From Chloropicon primus (lineage: Eukaryota; Chlorophyta; Chloropicophyceae; Chloropicales; Chloropicaceae), in NCBI GenBank assembly GCA_023205875.1, contig CP060761.1, positions 434,001 through 498,000 on the forward strand: DNA of 64,000 bases. The letters are read 5' to 3'. Every line of letters begins with the position of its first letter. Position 1 is the stretch's first letter. Below, one piece after another: positions 38,739 to 48,872 of the stretch. Below the pieces are notes generated by a model. The model had not been told where the DNA came from, did no database searches, and worked only from the letters and a program-made list of their open reading frames with translations. The position numbers were made by a program, and so were the translations under genes.

Positions 38739-39635
38739 TCAAAGTATTCGAAAGCTGTTCGCCACCGTGAAGAGCTTCTCCTTCTCCTCCGACCAACTCT
38801 TCTCGTTGCACTGGGCGTTCAAGGTGTACAACAAGTTGTTGTTGCTGGTGCCGTACACCGCGATGTTGTGCCGCTTCCACCCCTTCGAGGCGCTCACCAC
38901 CGTGTACTCCAGCCTGTAGTACCCGCCATCCAGCTCCGCGGCGCTCAGCAGCTCCGCGACCTTGTCCTGCTCAGTGGGCGGAGCGATGAACGAGTTCAGA
39001 ATGAGCTCCCCTGCCTTGGAAGGAGTTCCCAGCTGCTTGAGCGCGAACCCGGACTCAATGGGGGCGACCACCACCGAAACGTTCAGCTCCCCCGTCGACC
39101 CAGGAGGCCCAAAAGCCGCGGTGGGCTCGCTGAAGTCCCTCCTCGGCTTCTTCTTCAGCGAAGGGGGATCGAGCGGGTTCTGCTGTTCGACGCGTCTTGC
39201 GTAACGCTGGTAGAGCGTCTGGTCCGCAAGCCAATCGCCAGGAAAGATGAAAGTGTAACCGTTGTCGGGATCGAAGCAGCGACGGTATCCACGAATGCTG
39301 TACAGGACATCGAGCTTGGTCTTCCTCGCCATGGACTCGTTGAGGCCGAGAAGGAAGCTCGTGACACCCAAAAAATTCGCGCCGATGGCCGTGACGAGTC
39401 CCAGAGAGGTTCCCAAAACAAAACGACGCTTCGATGGAAGGCGCCCTCCAGCAACAACAAGCCGAGAAGGATCGAGGTCGAGGTCGACGCCATCCTCTTC
39501 TTCCCCTCTCCTCGCTCGTACCCCCAAAGCGCGAGAGAGACGAGCATGAGGTCGTCGATGAGGACGAGGATGGGGATGAGAATGGGACTGGGCATTGGCA
39601 CCCGCCACCGGAGCAGCGCCCGCACCCGCCATCAT
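38739..39635 (-). CDS. PsbP-like thylakoid lumen protein
   Basis: 298 aa from the paired ATG at 39635. A long basic, His/Arg-rich transit peptide is followed by a second targeting region: twin Arg (KRRFVLGTSLGLVTAIGANF), the form used by the Tat route into the thylakoid lumen. The PsbP fold follows: YTFIFPGDWLADQTLYQRYA, LNVSVVVAPIESG, a typical YYRLEYTVVS strand, and the C-terminal helix ending in VANSFRIL. Members either stabilise the oxygen-evolving complex of photosystem II or act as PPL/PPD assembly factors. The sequence is closer in layout to PPD/PPL proteins than to PsbP itself, but I cannot assign it to one. Confidence 0.8.
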   Translation of the reverse strand: MMAGAGAAPVAGANAQSHSHPHPRPHRRPHARLSRALGVRARRGEEEDGVDLDLDPSRLVVAGGRLPSKRRFVLGTSLGLVTAIGANFLGVTSFLLGLNESMARKTKLDVLYSIRGYRRCFDPDNGYTFIFPGDWLADQTLYQRYARRVEQQNPLDPPSLKKKPRRDFSEPTAAFGPPGSTGELNVSVVVAPIESGFALKQLGTPSKAGELILNSFIAPPTEQDKVAELLSAAELDGGYYRLEYTVVSASKGWKRHNIAVYGTSNNNLLYTLNAQCNEKSWSEEKEKLFTVANSFRIL

Positions 39636-39707
39636 CCCGCTTGCGGTCTTGATGAGCAGTCCGATGATGAGACCCAAGCCTCCCGTTGGCCGCACACAGA
39701 CACAGCG

Positions 39708-39758
<51 letters not shown>

Positions 39759-40076
39759 GTCTGTCTGTGCGTGTGTATCCGTCCTCCACAAGATAGAGAG
39801 AAGAAGTGGATGAGAAGGAGAATGAAACCGATAGATGATGTCTTTTGTCTTTGTCTTTTCCAGTGATGGTGATGGAGGGAAGGGCGGGCGTTGCGTCGGG
39901 AGCGTAACTCAACGTTTGCTGAGTTGTTACACATGTGTGCACCATTCATCCGTGTTCATTCGTTCATAGGTAGTATGGGGCATCGCAACTATGGTTTTAA
40001 GGTTTTATATCGTATTGTATTGGCAGTAGGTTCCATCCCTTGCATCCATCCATTCCATTCCTTCCCTTCCCTCTTT
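39636..40076. other. Spacer with a (CT)22 run and promoter of the PsbP-like gene
   Basis: 441 bp. (CT)n covers about 39711-39754, read as (GA)n in the sense of the PsbP-like gene, followed by TGTC repeats. CGTAAC at 39903-39908. No gene seen. Confidence 0.6.
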
Positions 40077-43000
40077 TCATTCCACGAGGATCTCCTTCCT
40101 GTCGGTGTAGAGCAGATCAGAGGGAGACTTTTGGCAGAGTGCAAAGTTGTAGACGCCCGGGGAGAGAAAGCAGGCGCCGAACTTGCAGATGCGATGGCCC
40201 TCGGCATTGGCTGGGATCTTCAAGTTCGAGAAGGACAGCACCCCTGTCAGGATGACGTCGTTGCTCGAGACGGTGCTCCCGTCCTCGCAGAGGCACCGGA
40301 TGTCGAACGTGACGCTGCACGCATCCGGCAAGTGGCTGGAAACTTTGACCTCGAAGGCTTTGCAGTCCTTCCTCTGCACCTTGCCCCCCTCGCCCGAGAC
40401 CATGGCCACGGTCCCTGTGCAAGGGTGGCAGAACCGGAAAGGTGATCCGTCCTGCAAGATGGCCGCGTAAGTGGTCCCCGGATCCACGAGAGACTTAGAG
40501 GCAAGAGTGCCCAGCAGCTTGATCTCACCCCTCCTGCCCTTTCGCTTGGTCCTCCACCGCAAGAAGAGATCGTCTTGCCTGTGCTTCTCGTACGACTTGG
40601 GGAGCTTGAGCAGGAACTCTTTTGTTCCAGAACGTTTCGCGAGCAAGTGGGCGCCGCCCTCGCCGGCCCCCGCGTCGTGCTCGAGAGCCAAGTCCTGGCA
40701 GATTTCGATGTCCTCGCCCGAGAGGTTCGAGACGTCGACGCAGGTTCCTTGACCCTCGATAGCCCTCAGCATGCCGTCCCTCGGTAGGAATATCCTGTTG
40801 ACGGAGAGGCCGCGATGGACGACCACCCTGATGTCCAAGGTTTGAGTCTTCACGATCGTTTTCTCGTCCTTGGACATCTTCGATTCCTGCTTGCTCCTAT
40901 CGCTGAGCAAAACGGTGAAGCGGACTCGCCGCTCGACCACGTCCGCGCAATCGTCCATCGCCCCGGAGGAGAACGAGATCCTCAGCCTCTTCATCTCCCC
41001 GAGCCCGAGCTGGGTCCCCTCTTCCAGAATCATGTCCTCGTGGCGCACCTGGAGACGGCCGCGATCCTCGTGGCTGTCGGATTCGGACACGCTGCTCGCA
41101 AACTCCAGCCTGCGAATGACGACCTCGCCCACGTTCCTGTGATCCATGCAAAATTCCTTCTGCTCGCTTTCGAGCAAATGAATCACTTTCAGGGGGCCGG
41201 TGCCGTCGGCAGAGAAGCGGGTCGCGAGAACTGGAAGGCGCTTCACGACCTTGACATGCAGGGGCCTCTTCAAATTCTCAAACTTCGCCGTGTGCATCAC
41301 TTTGCGGCTCGATCCACTCTGCAGAATTTGGACGCCTTCCAAGTGCGACTCCCCCGCTTCAAGAGGAATCGCTGTCACCTTCACTTGGAGGCACCTCTTT
41401 CCCTTTGCCCTGAGCTCGCTCACGGCAGAAAAAGAGGTCATCACATTGCAGGAATCCGAAAAGTACAGCTTCATTTGAGAGGCTCCGATGTCGTCGAGGA
41501 TTCCTGGACTCGAAGAAAAGTCGCCCGAGTCCCTCAAGGAAAACCGAATCCACAATTCGCTTGGCTTGCCGACACTCCACAAGACGTAGTCGGCGCTGGA
41601 TCCGATGAGTTCCCTGCCCTTGTTTTTGTACTTGGGCGAGAACAAAAATGGAGTGCTGCCCACCGTTTTGCTTTCCTCGTACACGTGAGTTGACTCGTCA
41701 TGATTTCTGCAGACCACCTCGCACGCAAGCCAGGAGAACGAGGAGCCCCCTTGGCGCTTCCTGTTCGCCGAGTACAGTTTTTGGATGTCCGAACACTTGT
41801 CCCCACTTGACAAGTACTTTTTGAACTTCACAAGGGTGCTCTGGCACTCTTTGCTCCTGTGAGAGACCAGCATGTTGAACACCAGGGCTTGGATTCCAGA
41901 GGACTTTGGGCTGTCCAGATCCAGATCCCTCACCTTGAGCATCTCCCTCAGCGTCTCGCAGGCTTTTCTCAGGGAGAAGGCCTGCTGTCGAAACTGTTTC
42001 AGGCCTTCGAAAACCACGGACAGCTCCAAGTTCAGGATGACGGTGTCCAAGAGGTTCACGCCATCATACTCCCGCACGTCCTGGAGAATCTGAGTCAGGA
42101 GAACCTTCTTCCTTTGCACGCTCTGCTTCTGGACGATGTCCCCCCCCGCCGCGCGATCCACTTCTTCCCCCATATTCGCAGCCAGAAACCTCGCGTACTT
42201 GATCAAGGTGGTGATGCTGAGGTCCTCGCTCCCCGCGAGTTTCAGGTTCAGCAGAATCAGATCCAGAATCTCGTCCATGGACACGAGCTCCTCGCTCTGC
42301 CACACGATCTGAGACCCCTCTTCCATGACCTCGTTCTGCAGGTAGTTTTGCTTCAAAAGCAGGAGGGAGCAAAGGTAGCCCTCCAGCGCCGCGACGGTGG
42401 TCTTGAAGTCTGCAACGCCTTGGGACAGCTCGACTGACGTGGAAAAGTGCCGCAGGGCGTCCACGGGGGATCCGGAGGCCAAGCAATAGAACCCGATGTC
42501 CCTTTGAACGCTGGCAAACTTGCGCTTCTTCAGGCGCTTTGCATTGTCGTCGTTTGGATTCACGGTCATCCGACTGATGAAACCTTCTCCCTGCGCGAGC
42601 TCTGGGGCCGTCTTCAGAATCTCCGTGGAGCTGTTCAGCAAGTCTTTCCCTGGGCCGGATGCAGTCATTTGGGACGGGGAGTACCCCCTCCCGCTTCGCC
42701 CTGCGGGCGCCAACCGAGCGGCGCTGAGCCTCTGCGCTGGGTCCTCGCCGGCCTCGCCGTCAAGACTCGTCCTCCGGAAGGACAAACGCCGCGAGGGAAT
42801 GTCGCAAGCGTCTGCCTTGAGGGCGAGCTGCTCCAGACCCATGACCATGACCGCGCAAAAGTCCTGCATGACCGTCTCCATGTGTTGCCTCAGCGCGTCC
42901 CCTGACGACGGCGGGACCATGATCATGTTCGTCGCCGTGGCGTGATCCTGCTCTATTTGGGATCCGCTTGGATCGAACATCAGGCACCTCAAGGCACAAG

Positions 43001-43484
43001 CGTTGGGGTACATCCTGCAAACTTCCAGGAACTCCTCGTACGCCTTTCCCACGTCAGGGCAGTCCGCGCACGAGCAGACCCCGACCACGCCAAAGGTCCG
43101 TCGCCTGTTGCCATAGTCCTTGATGTCCTGCAGAATATTGTTCTCCTCGAAAATGCTCCGCCTCTTCCCCTTCCTCTTGTCCTCCGGGCTCCCACTCGTG
43201 CTGCTGCCCTCCTGCTTCAGCAAGTTGTTCACGTCAATCTGATACTTGAGCCTCATCATCCCATTCGTCCAAGGCAAGTTCGAGAACGGCGACTTTTGCC
43301 TCTCCTGGTAAAACGCCTGGACGTGACCCAGCTCGATCTCATTGTCGCTCGCGATGAGCTCGGCATACTTCCAGAACCTCGCATCAGGTACCTGGCCCAC
43401 TGGAAAGATCGCAACCGTCGCGTCTCCACACGAAAGGAAGTCCATGTTCCCCTCCACAACCCCAGCAGATTGGAACCTCACCAT
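40077..43484 (-). CDS. TRS120: TRAPPII complex subunit Trs120/TRAPPC9
   Basis: 1135 aa from the ATG at 43484 (MVRFQSAG; the ORF is open upstream into the promoter). The N-terminal region holds the Trs120 signature layout: a start-site VAIFPVGQV, QKSPFSNLPWTNGMMRLKYQ, FGVVGVCSCADC, then a helical domain with PLAs such as ASGSPVDALRHFSTSVEL (TPR-like), and a long Ig-like beta-rich C-terminus. TRAPPII activates Rab11-type GTPases at the trans-Golgi and is needed for cytokinesis in plants. One long intron-free frame, near the usual length for the family (about 1100-1300 aa). Telobox and CGTAACG lie just upstream. Confidence 0.85.
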   Translation of the reverse strand: MVRFQSAGVVEGNMDFLSCGDATVAIFPVGQVPDARFWKYAELIASDNEIELGHVQAFYQERQKSPFSNLPWTNGMMRLKYQIDVNNLLKQEGSSTSGSPEDKRKGKRRSIFEENNILQDIKDYGNRRRTFGVVGVCSCADCPDVGKAYEEFLEVCRMYPNACALRCLMFDPSGSQIEQDHATATNMIMVPPSSGDALRQHMETVMQDFCAVMVMGLEQLALKADACDIPSRRLSFRRTSLDGEAGEDPAQRLSAARLAPAGRSGRGYSPSQMTASGPGKDLLNSSTEILKTAPELAQGEGFISRMTVNPNDDNAKRLKKRKFASVQRDIGFYCLASGSPVDALRHFSTSVELSQGVADFKTTVAALEGYLCSLLLLKQNYLQNEVMEEGSQIVWQSEELVSMDEILDLILLNLKLAGSEDLSITTLIKYARFLAANMGEEVDRAAGGDIVQKQSVQRKKVLLTQILQDVREYDGVNLLDTVILNLELSVVFEGLKQFRQQAFSLRKACETLREMLKVRDLDLDSPKSSGIQALVFNMLVSHRSKECQSTLVKFKKYLSSGDKCSDIQKLYSANRKRQGGSSFSWLACEVVCRNHDESTHVYEESKTVGSTPFLFSPKYKNKGRELIGSSADYVLWSVGKPSELWIRFSLRDSGDFSSSPGILDDIGASQMKLYFSDSCNVMTSFSAVSELRAKGKRCLQVKVTAIPLEAGESHLEGVQILQSGSSRKVMHTAKFENLKRPLHVKVVKRLPVLATRFSADGTGPLKVIHLLESEQKEFCMDHRNVGEVVIRRLEFASSVSESDSHEDRGRLQVRHEDMILEEGTQLGLGEMKRLRISFSSGAMDDCADVVERRVRFTVLLSDRSKQESKMSKDEKTIVKTQTLDIRVVVHRGLSVNRIFLPRDGMLRAIEGQGTCVDVSNLSGEDIEICQDLALEHDAGAGEGGAHLLAKRSGTKEFLLKLPKSYEKHRQDDLFLRWRTKRKGRRGEIKLLGTLASKSLVDPGTTYAAILQDGSPFRFCHPCTGTVAMVSGEGGKVQRKDCKAFEVKVSSHLPDACSVTFDIRCLCEDGSTVSSNDVILTGVLSFSNLKIPANAEGHRICKFGACFLSPGVYNFALCQKSPSDLLYTDRKEILVE

Positions 43485-43909
43485 CTTCCTTCCTTCCTTT
43501 CCTCTCAAAAACCGTAACGTATCCTTCCGCGGTGCAAATAAAAAAGTGACGGACGAACCCAATCACAAACCCTAACGCATGCTCGTCCCCCAAAGGCTCC
43601 ACCTTTCCTCCAAACCCATGCAAACCAAAGATTAAACCTTTCGTTGGCCAAAGTCAAGGTACCTCAAGGTCTGTCTATCCCTTGGCTTGCACCTCTTCGT
43701 TCTTCTGCTCAAGTCCCACAACTCCAAATAGAAGTTGAAGAGCAAGCAAAGTCTGATGCCTCGGATTAAATGGACGTCCTCTGGTGTCCTCCTCCTTCCC
43801 ACGAAACCAATCCCTTCCTCCTCCTCCTCGTCGTCGTCCTCGTCCTCTGGAGCTCCTCGTTTGAACACCACGAAGCTGTCTGTCTGTCTGTCAGAGAGAG
43901 AGAGACGAG

Positions 43910-43958
<49 letters not shown>

Positions 43959-44165
43959 GAGAGAGACGGGAGCGAGGGAAGAGGAGGGAGTGATTGATCG
44001 ATAGATCGTCTCTTTCTCTTTCGAAAGAGCCGTCGATCGACACGAGAGGCGACGTGAGGAGGATTTTGTCTTTGATCGAGGGAGGTCTGTGATTGTTCTC
44101 TCCCTCGATGGCGCGTTGAACGAATCGTGTGAGAGAGAGGAGGACGAGAGGGAGGAAGGTGCGGG
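43485..44165. promoter_or_regulatory. Divergent promoter of Trs120 and the J-protein gene
   Basis: 681 bp. CGTAACG at 43513-43519 and telobox AAACCCTA at 43567-43574 lie near Trs120. A (GA)n run covers about 43917-43962, and copy D of the dispersed 5' element (43996-44064) faces the J-protein gene. Confidence 0.65.
43996..44064 (+). repeat. Dispersed 5' element, copy D
   Basis: 69 bp, about 90% identical by hand to copy C on the opposite strand 11 kb away. Its centre, CTCTTTCGAAAGAG (44016-44029), is a perfect 14-bp palindrome. Ends about 100 bp before the J-protein ATG. Confidence 0.85.
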
Positions 44166-45159
44166 ATGGAGAAGGTGGCGCACGGGATCTTTCAGAAGCA
44201 CAGGCAGAACCGGAGGGATCCGTTTCATATCCTTGACAACCCGAGGAGTTTGAAAGAAGCTCGACAAACGTTCAGGAAGCTTGCTCTCTTGCTGCATCCT
44301 GACAAGTGTGCAGGGCAGGAACAGAAGAAGACCCTGTGCGAGGAAGCTTTCAAGATCGTGAACAATGCCTTCAAGAAGATCGAAGCAGAGTACGGCGAGG
44401 AGGACTCGAGTCAGGCGGCGGAGCCTTGCCCGCGAGCGGCTGCCGCGGAGCCAGCGGTGAGCCCGACGGAAGTCGCCGCGGCGAGGAATAACTGGAACCG
44501 AACCGGTCGAAGGGCCGAAGACGTCTGCGGGGAGAAGGACAAAGGCGCCTTCACGAGGACACCAGGAACAGAGAATGGCCCAATAGGGGCTGGAGGAAAG
44601 TCGTTTGGCTTCGAATGCCCGAGGTCCCCCCCGTCTCCGGCTCGCAAACCCCCTCGGGTGTTACCACGTTGGAACAAGGAAAACTTTGGGCCAGTCTCAG
44701 CGGTGAGTACCTTCTCGCGGGCACGCCCGTGCTCCCAATTTTTTTTCTTTCCCTGACACCGTCCTCCTTTTTCGACTTCTCTTCTGCTCAGGACCAAGTG
44801 AAGGCCGCGAGGAAGAACTGGGGGGAGCCCTCGACGTCCTCCGCATCAGGCCACTTCGACTTGGACTTGAGCAAAGACCCAACGTCCATCAATTTGACTC
44901 CCCTGGTGGACGTTGACTACGAAATTCTTAGGGAGGACGACGTGACGCAAAAGAGGTCCATCGGTATGTGCACATCCCTCTATCTTCTCTCTATCTCTCT
45001 GCCTGACTGTCCCCGCGGTGACTGACCCCACGATCGCGTGCTTTCTCGTCCTGCCTGTGTGCTACCTCGACAGCGAAAGCTCGCGCAGCCCAAACGATCA
45101 AGGAAGGCAAGGCGCGAGGAATCTGGGCCCACAACAGGCGGAAGAAGCGAAAAAAGTGA
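44166..45159 (+). CDS. J-domain protein (three exons)
   Basis: Exons 44166-44702, 44792-44963 and 45074-45159, with introns of 89 and 110 bp (GT-AG, phases 0 and 1); 264 aa. The J-domain is N-terminal (residues 12-75) with the HPD tripeptide in LALLLHPDKC. The middle is Pro/Ala-rich and probably unstructured. The last exon encodes a short conserved-looking basic tail (TIKEGKARGIWAHNRRKKRKK is its core, split here by description: Lys/Arg-rich after WAH). J-domains stimulate Hsp70 ATPase; the basic tail hints at a nuclear or RNP role, as in DNAJC8-like proteins, but this is not certain. Without the two splices the frame ends early in intron sequence. Confidence 0.78.
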
Positions 45160-45311
45160 AATCGTCTTTTTCGTGTGTATATCAATATCATTCTTTTATT
45201 TGTGCGCCCGCGCGCAAGCCTCTTCACGGATTGCGTGTGTGTACGCAATCTCCACGCTGGCCGGGAACTCGCCTTTCGTGCACCACATTGGCATTCCCTT
45301 GACGATTACTT

Positions 45312-46314
45312 TCAAGGGGTCTCCTCTCCCTCTCTGAACGGGGAAACGTCGATCTCGAACCTCTCCTTACCCTTGGTGGCGTTGCCAATGTCAATAAGCT
45401 CCTTGAGCAAGGGCCTCAGGTGTCTAAGCGGCCACTGAGTAGGGCCGTCGACTGGGGAGGAGTTTGGATCGTCGTGCACCTCCATGAAGATTCCGTCGAC
45501 TCCGACAGCCACGCAAGTTCTCGACACGCAAGGAATGAGCTCCCTGAGGCCACCCGAGGCGACACCGCCGTCGCTTCCAGCAGACCTTCCCGCAGGCTGC
45601 TGAAGGGAGTGAGTGACATCGGCCACGATTGGGCAGTTGGCATCCCTCATGAGCTCCATGTTCCTTGGGTCGACCACGAGGTCGCTGTACCCGAACATGG
45701 TACCTCTCTCGCAGACCATGACGTTTGGGTTTCCCGTGCTGCGGATCTTCTCGGCGGAGTTCCTCATGACGCTGCTGGCGCAGAATTGGCCCTTCTTGAT
45801 GTTGATGATGGCTCCGGTCTTTCCGGCAGCAACCAGGAGATCGGTCTGGCGGCACAAGAAGGCAGGGATCTGCATGATGTCCGCAACCTTGGCCACGGGC
45901 TCCGCCTGCCAAGGCTCGTGTATATCCGTGACGATCGGGACATCGAAAGCGTGCTTCACCTTGTCCAGCACCTTCAAGCCCTCCTCCATTCCTGGTCCCC
46001 TGAAGGACTTCACGTTCGTGCGGTTCGCCTTATCGAAGCTCGACTTGAACACGTACTCGATGCCGAGGTCATCTGTCACGGACTTGATGTGCCTGCACAT
46101 CTTGAAGATGTGCTCCTCGGACTGGATGACGTTTGGTCCGGCAAGAAGGAAGAACGGTTTCGTTCCCTGCGACAACACAACACACGCGGATGAAAAATTA
46201 AAAGAAAGAAAATAGATCAGTAACTAACGCGAGGATTTCCTCGTAACCTTCCTTGGCCCAACTCACCTTCAGCTTGGAGTACAGCTCGCTCTCAGGGTTC
46301 ATTTCGGTAGTCAT
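45312..46314 (-). CDS. KDSA: KDO-8-phosphate synthase (two coding exons)
   Basis: Exons complement(46267..46314) and complement(45312..46166); the 100-bp intron has GT-AG ends, phase 0; 300 aa. Residues 17-290 form the aldolase barrel: FFLLAGPNVIQSEEH, VFKSSFDKANRTN, FRGPGMEEGL, PIVTDIHEPWQ, VMVCERGTMFGY, VADVTHSLQQPAG. It condenses arabinose-5-phosphate and phosphoenolpyruvate to KDO-8-phosphate. Plants use KDO in rhamnogalacturonan II; scaly green algae carry KDO and related keto-sugars in scales or theca. No targeting peptide, so cytosolic. A likely 5' UTR intron (46343-46617, GT-AG) lies upstream, with a 16-codon upstream ORF in the first untranslated exon. Confidence 0.92.
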
Positions 46315-46837
46315 CTTTGCTTTTCGTTTCTCTAGGTAGGTCCTGAAAGAAAGAAGGAGGAAAGCCAGTCAGCGAGGAGAAAAAGGCGACGAGAAGATTT
46401 CATGCACAAGCACGCGCGTGGACGGACACAACGACAACAACAGCAAGACCATGAACAACACTATGATCTAAGGTCGCACACCAAGGTCGTAGTGTCGCGT
46501 TGCGTTGCGGGTCTGACACGCAGGACGTGAGATGCGAAGGCGAATGCAATAAAGATGCAATGGGATCCGTCGTCGACTCGGGTTCCCTTGCTGCCCTTTC
46601 GTTCGTGTTGGACTCACCTTTGTCTTGGTCTCACGCGGCCTCTCGTTATTTTTTTTTTGGATCGGTGATCTCCTGGGCCGCCTTGAGATGGCGCATCAGA
46701 CAAAAAAGAAGCCCTGTCGGCGTCGATGATGATGGATGAGAAGAAGAGGCCAACGATGATGTAATGACACTTGGATCTTGATTTGGTTTTGCTTATCCAG
46801 TCTCACAAGGCTTGTATGCTCCGCGCAATCTCCCTCC

Positions 46838-47724
46838 TCACTCTTCCTCCTTGACCTTGACGATGGAAGGGGTCGTCTTGCTTCGTGTTCTTGTTCTCTT
46901 CGACGACGGAGGACGAGGAACAGCTTTGCAGAGCCCGACCTCCTCGAGGTACTCTCTCTTCACAATACATTGTTCCTTGTCGCTCAGCATAAGAGACGCG
47001 TCGGCAAAGATGATCCTCAACGCCTCGTTGTAGTCCGCGATTTCTTCTTCTCCGGGGACTTGCTGTCATAACGCAGGGCCTCCTGCACGGCTTGGGCGTA
47101 CTCCTCCGTCATCAGGCCGGACTCGAGAGCCTCTCTCAAATCCAAAGCATAGGGAGAGGGAGAACTCGTCGTCATGTTGTTGTTGGTGGTGGCGGTGGCG
47201 GCGTTGGAATCCTGCTCATTGAGGTTGTCGGCGGTGGACCTGTTGAAGTATTTCTTGGCAATTGCGTATACTCCACGTGCAGTGCGAACAAAGAGGGGGC
47301 TGTGTGCACAAGTAGAGCTGACACGGTTCCTCATTTTCTCATCATCAGTAGAAAGAGAACCATCCATACGCCTGAACACATACAACTTCTTGGCCCAGAT
47401 CAGGCCAAGGATCTCTTTGACCTGCAAGCTCCCTCCCACCTCTTGAAGAACGCGATAGATGGCATCCCGAAGTGATCCCTTTCTCTTGCCAGTCTTCATA
47501 GTCACCTTCGCTGACGCTTGCTCAGGCTGAAAAGACGAACCCGCAACACCACTATCCTCCTCACTGTCGCTCTCCTCTTCGAAGATTGTGGTGGAGCCCA
47601 TCAAGAAACTGTGCACACACTCTCCGTCCACGTCCATGGCGATGACACCTGGGGACAACCCTCCCTTGTTGTCATCCATTGTTGCGCGACGAACCCGAGC
47701 GTTAATTCTCACTCGCGTTTTCAT
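46838..47724 (-). CDS. HARE-HTH-like nuclear protein with an unresolved frame change near the 3' end
   Basis: One frame runs from the ATG at 47724 (or an in-frame ATG at 47679) to a stop at 47017, 235 aa. It contains SLRDAIYRVLQEVGGSLQVKEIL followed by LFVRTARGVYAIAKK, the pattern of a HARE-HTH winged helix (seen in ASXL and other chromatin proteins). Near 47067 a second frame opens, reading EEIADYNEALRIIFADASL then REYLEEVGLCKAVPRPPS, ending at 46838; it looks like natural protein and follows on from the helix before it. Either an intron boundary I could not place, an assembly indel or a real frameshift joins them. A telobox abuts the first ATG. Confidence 0.55.
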
Positions 47725-47981
47725 TAGGGTTTTTCGCGCGAGGAAAATCCTGCAGCAGCAGCAGCAGGAGGGGACTCTTGGCGAACCAGGAGGATGGGAG
47801 TGAAGGGAACGAGGGAAGGTGCGGCAGGCTGAAGCGTCGTGTTCGCGTTTGATTGCGTGTATTTATTCAGATAGAGCGAAGGAGCAAGCTTTGTAGGTCT
47901 TGTTTGTCCTCTTCCGTAGTCGCAGCATGGACCTGACCCCCGAATGGCTTGTGCGTGTATTCAGATAGAGCAGGATTGGAG
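47725..47981. promoter_or_regulatory. Divergent promoter of the HARE-like and mitochondrial carrier genes
   Basis: 257 bp with a telobox (AAACCCTA on the minus strand, 47725-47732) directly before the HARE-like gene's first ATG and a short CAG run at about 47751-47767. Confidence 0.5.
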
Positions 47982-48872
47982 ATGGGAGGGAGTGCTCTGG
48001 ATGGTTTCACGGCTTGGTTCATTGCCGGGGCGTCGAATGCTACTGGGGCGACCGCCACGCATCCAATCGACGTGGTCAAGCTTCGAATGCAGCTCGGGGA
48101 CGGCGCGTTCGGAGGGGGGAGGGGTGCGTTCGCGGGGACGGCTGCCCTGGTGAGGGAGGAGGGCGTGACCGCCCTGGCGAGGGGGCTCCACGCCTCGGTG
48201 CTTCGGGAAATGGTATACGCCGGCCTCAGGCTCGGGTGCTACGATTCGGCCAAGGGGATCGTGGGCGGGGTCACGTCCGCCCTGACCGGCGGAGGGAGCG
48301 GGGCCGATGGGCTCCTCGTGACCAAGGTTCTCGCGGGCGCGCTCTCGGGGGCGTTCGGGAGCGCCCTGGGGAGCCCCACGGAGCTCCTCAAGGTGCGTCT
48401 CCAGAGCGAGACGGTTGCTGGGCGCGGGATCGTTGAGACTGCTGTGCGAATCACCACGCGCGAGGGCGGCCTGGCCGGGTGGTGGCGGGGCGCGGTCCCG
48501 TTCGTGCAGCGGAGCTCCGTCCTCACCGCGGCCCAGATCGCGAGCTACGATCACACCAAGCACACCCTCCTCGACCAGGGCCTATTTCTGGAGGGCATGC
48601 CACTGCACTTCACGGCCTCCATGGTCGCCGGATTCGCTGCCTCCGCGGCCAGCACTCCTTTTGACTTCGCGAAGAGCCGGCTAATGTCGGGACGCGCCGA
48701 GTATCGCGGCCAGTCGAGCGTCCAGGCCCTGACGAATGCGATCCGGGAGGGTGGCATCCTGGCGCCCTACAGGGGCTTCCTGGCGAACTGGATGAGAATC
48801 GGACCCCACACCATAGTGACGTTCCTGGTGTACGAGCGCCTGAGAATCGCGGTCGGCTTCAAGCCGGTGTGA
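47982..48872 (+). CDS. Mitochondrial carrier family protein, UCP/dicarboxylate-carrier-like
   Basis: 296 aa from the ATG at 47982. Three tandem repeats of about 100 residues, each with two membrane helices and the carrier motif: HPIDVVKLRMQ, SPTELLKVRLQ and TPFDFAKSRLM, with GLxAG/GWWRG and YRGF matching the second half of each motif. Loop RGLHASVLREMVYAGLRLGCYD is close to dicarboxylate/oxaloacetate carriers and plant uncoupling proteins. Such proteins sit in the inner mitochondrial membrane and exchange organic acids. The second motif has TE in place of the common D, a known variation. The substrate cannot be fixed from this alone. Intron-free and GC-rich. Confidence 0.9.
   Translation: MGGSALDGFTAWFIAGASNATGATATHPIDVVKLRMQLGDGAFGGGRGAFAGTAALVREEGVTALARGLHASVLREMVYAGLRLGCYDSAKGIVGGVTSALTGGGSGADGLLVTKVLAGALSGAFGSALGSPTELLKVRLQSETVAGRGIVETAVRITTREGGLAGWWRGAVPFVQRSSVLTAAQIASYDHTKHTLLDQGLFLEGMPLHFTASMVAGFAASAASTPFDFAKSRLMSGRAEYRGQSSVQALTNAIREGGILAPYRGFLANWMRIGPHTIVTFLVYERLRIAVGFKPV

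Noticed and set aside
39711-39754. Coding use of the (CT)n run upstream of the PsbP-like gene
   Set aside because: An open frame through it would give a poly-Arg-Glu leader before the transit peptide; the paired ATG at 39635 is the better start.
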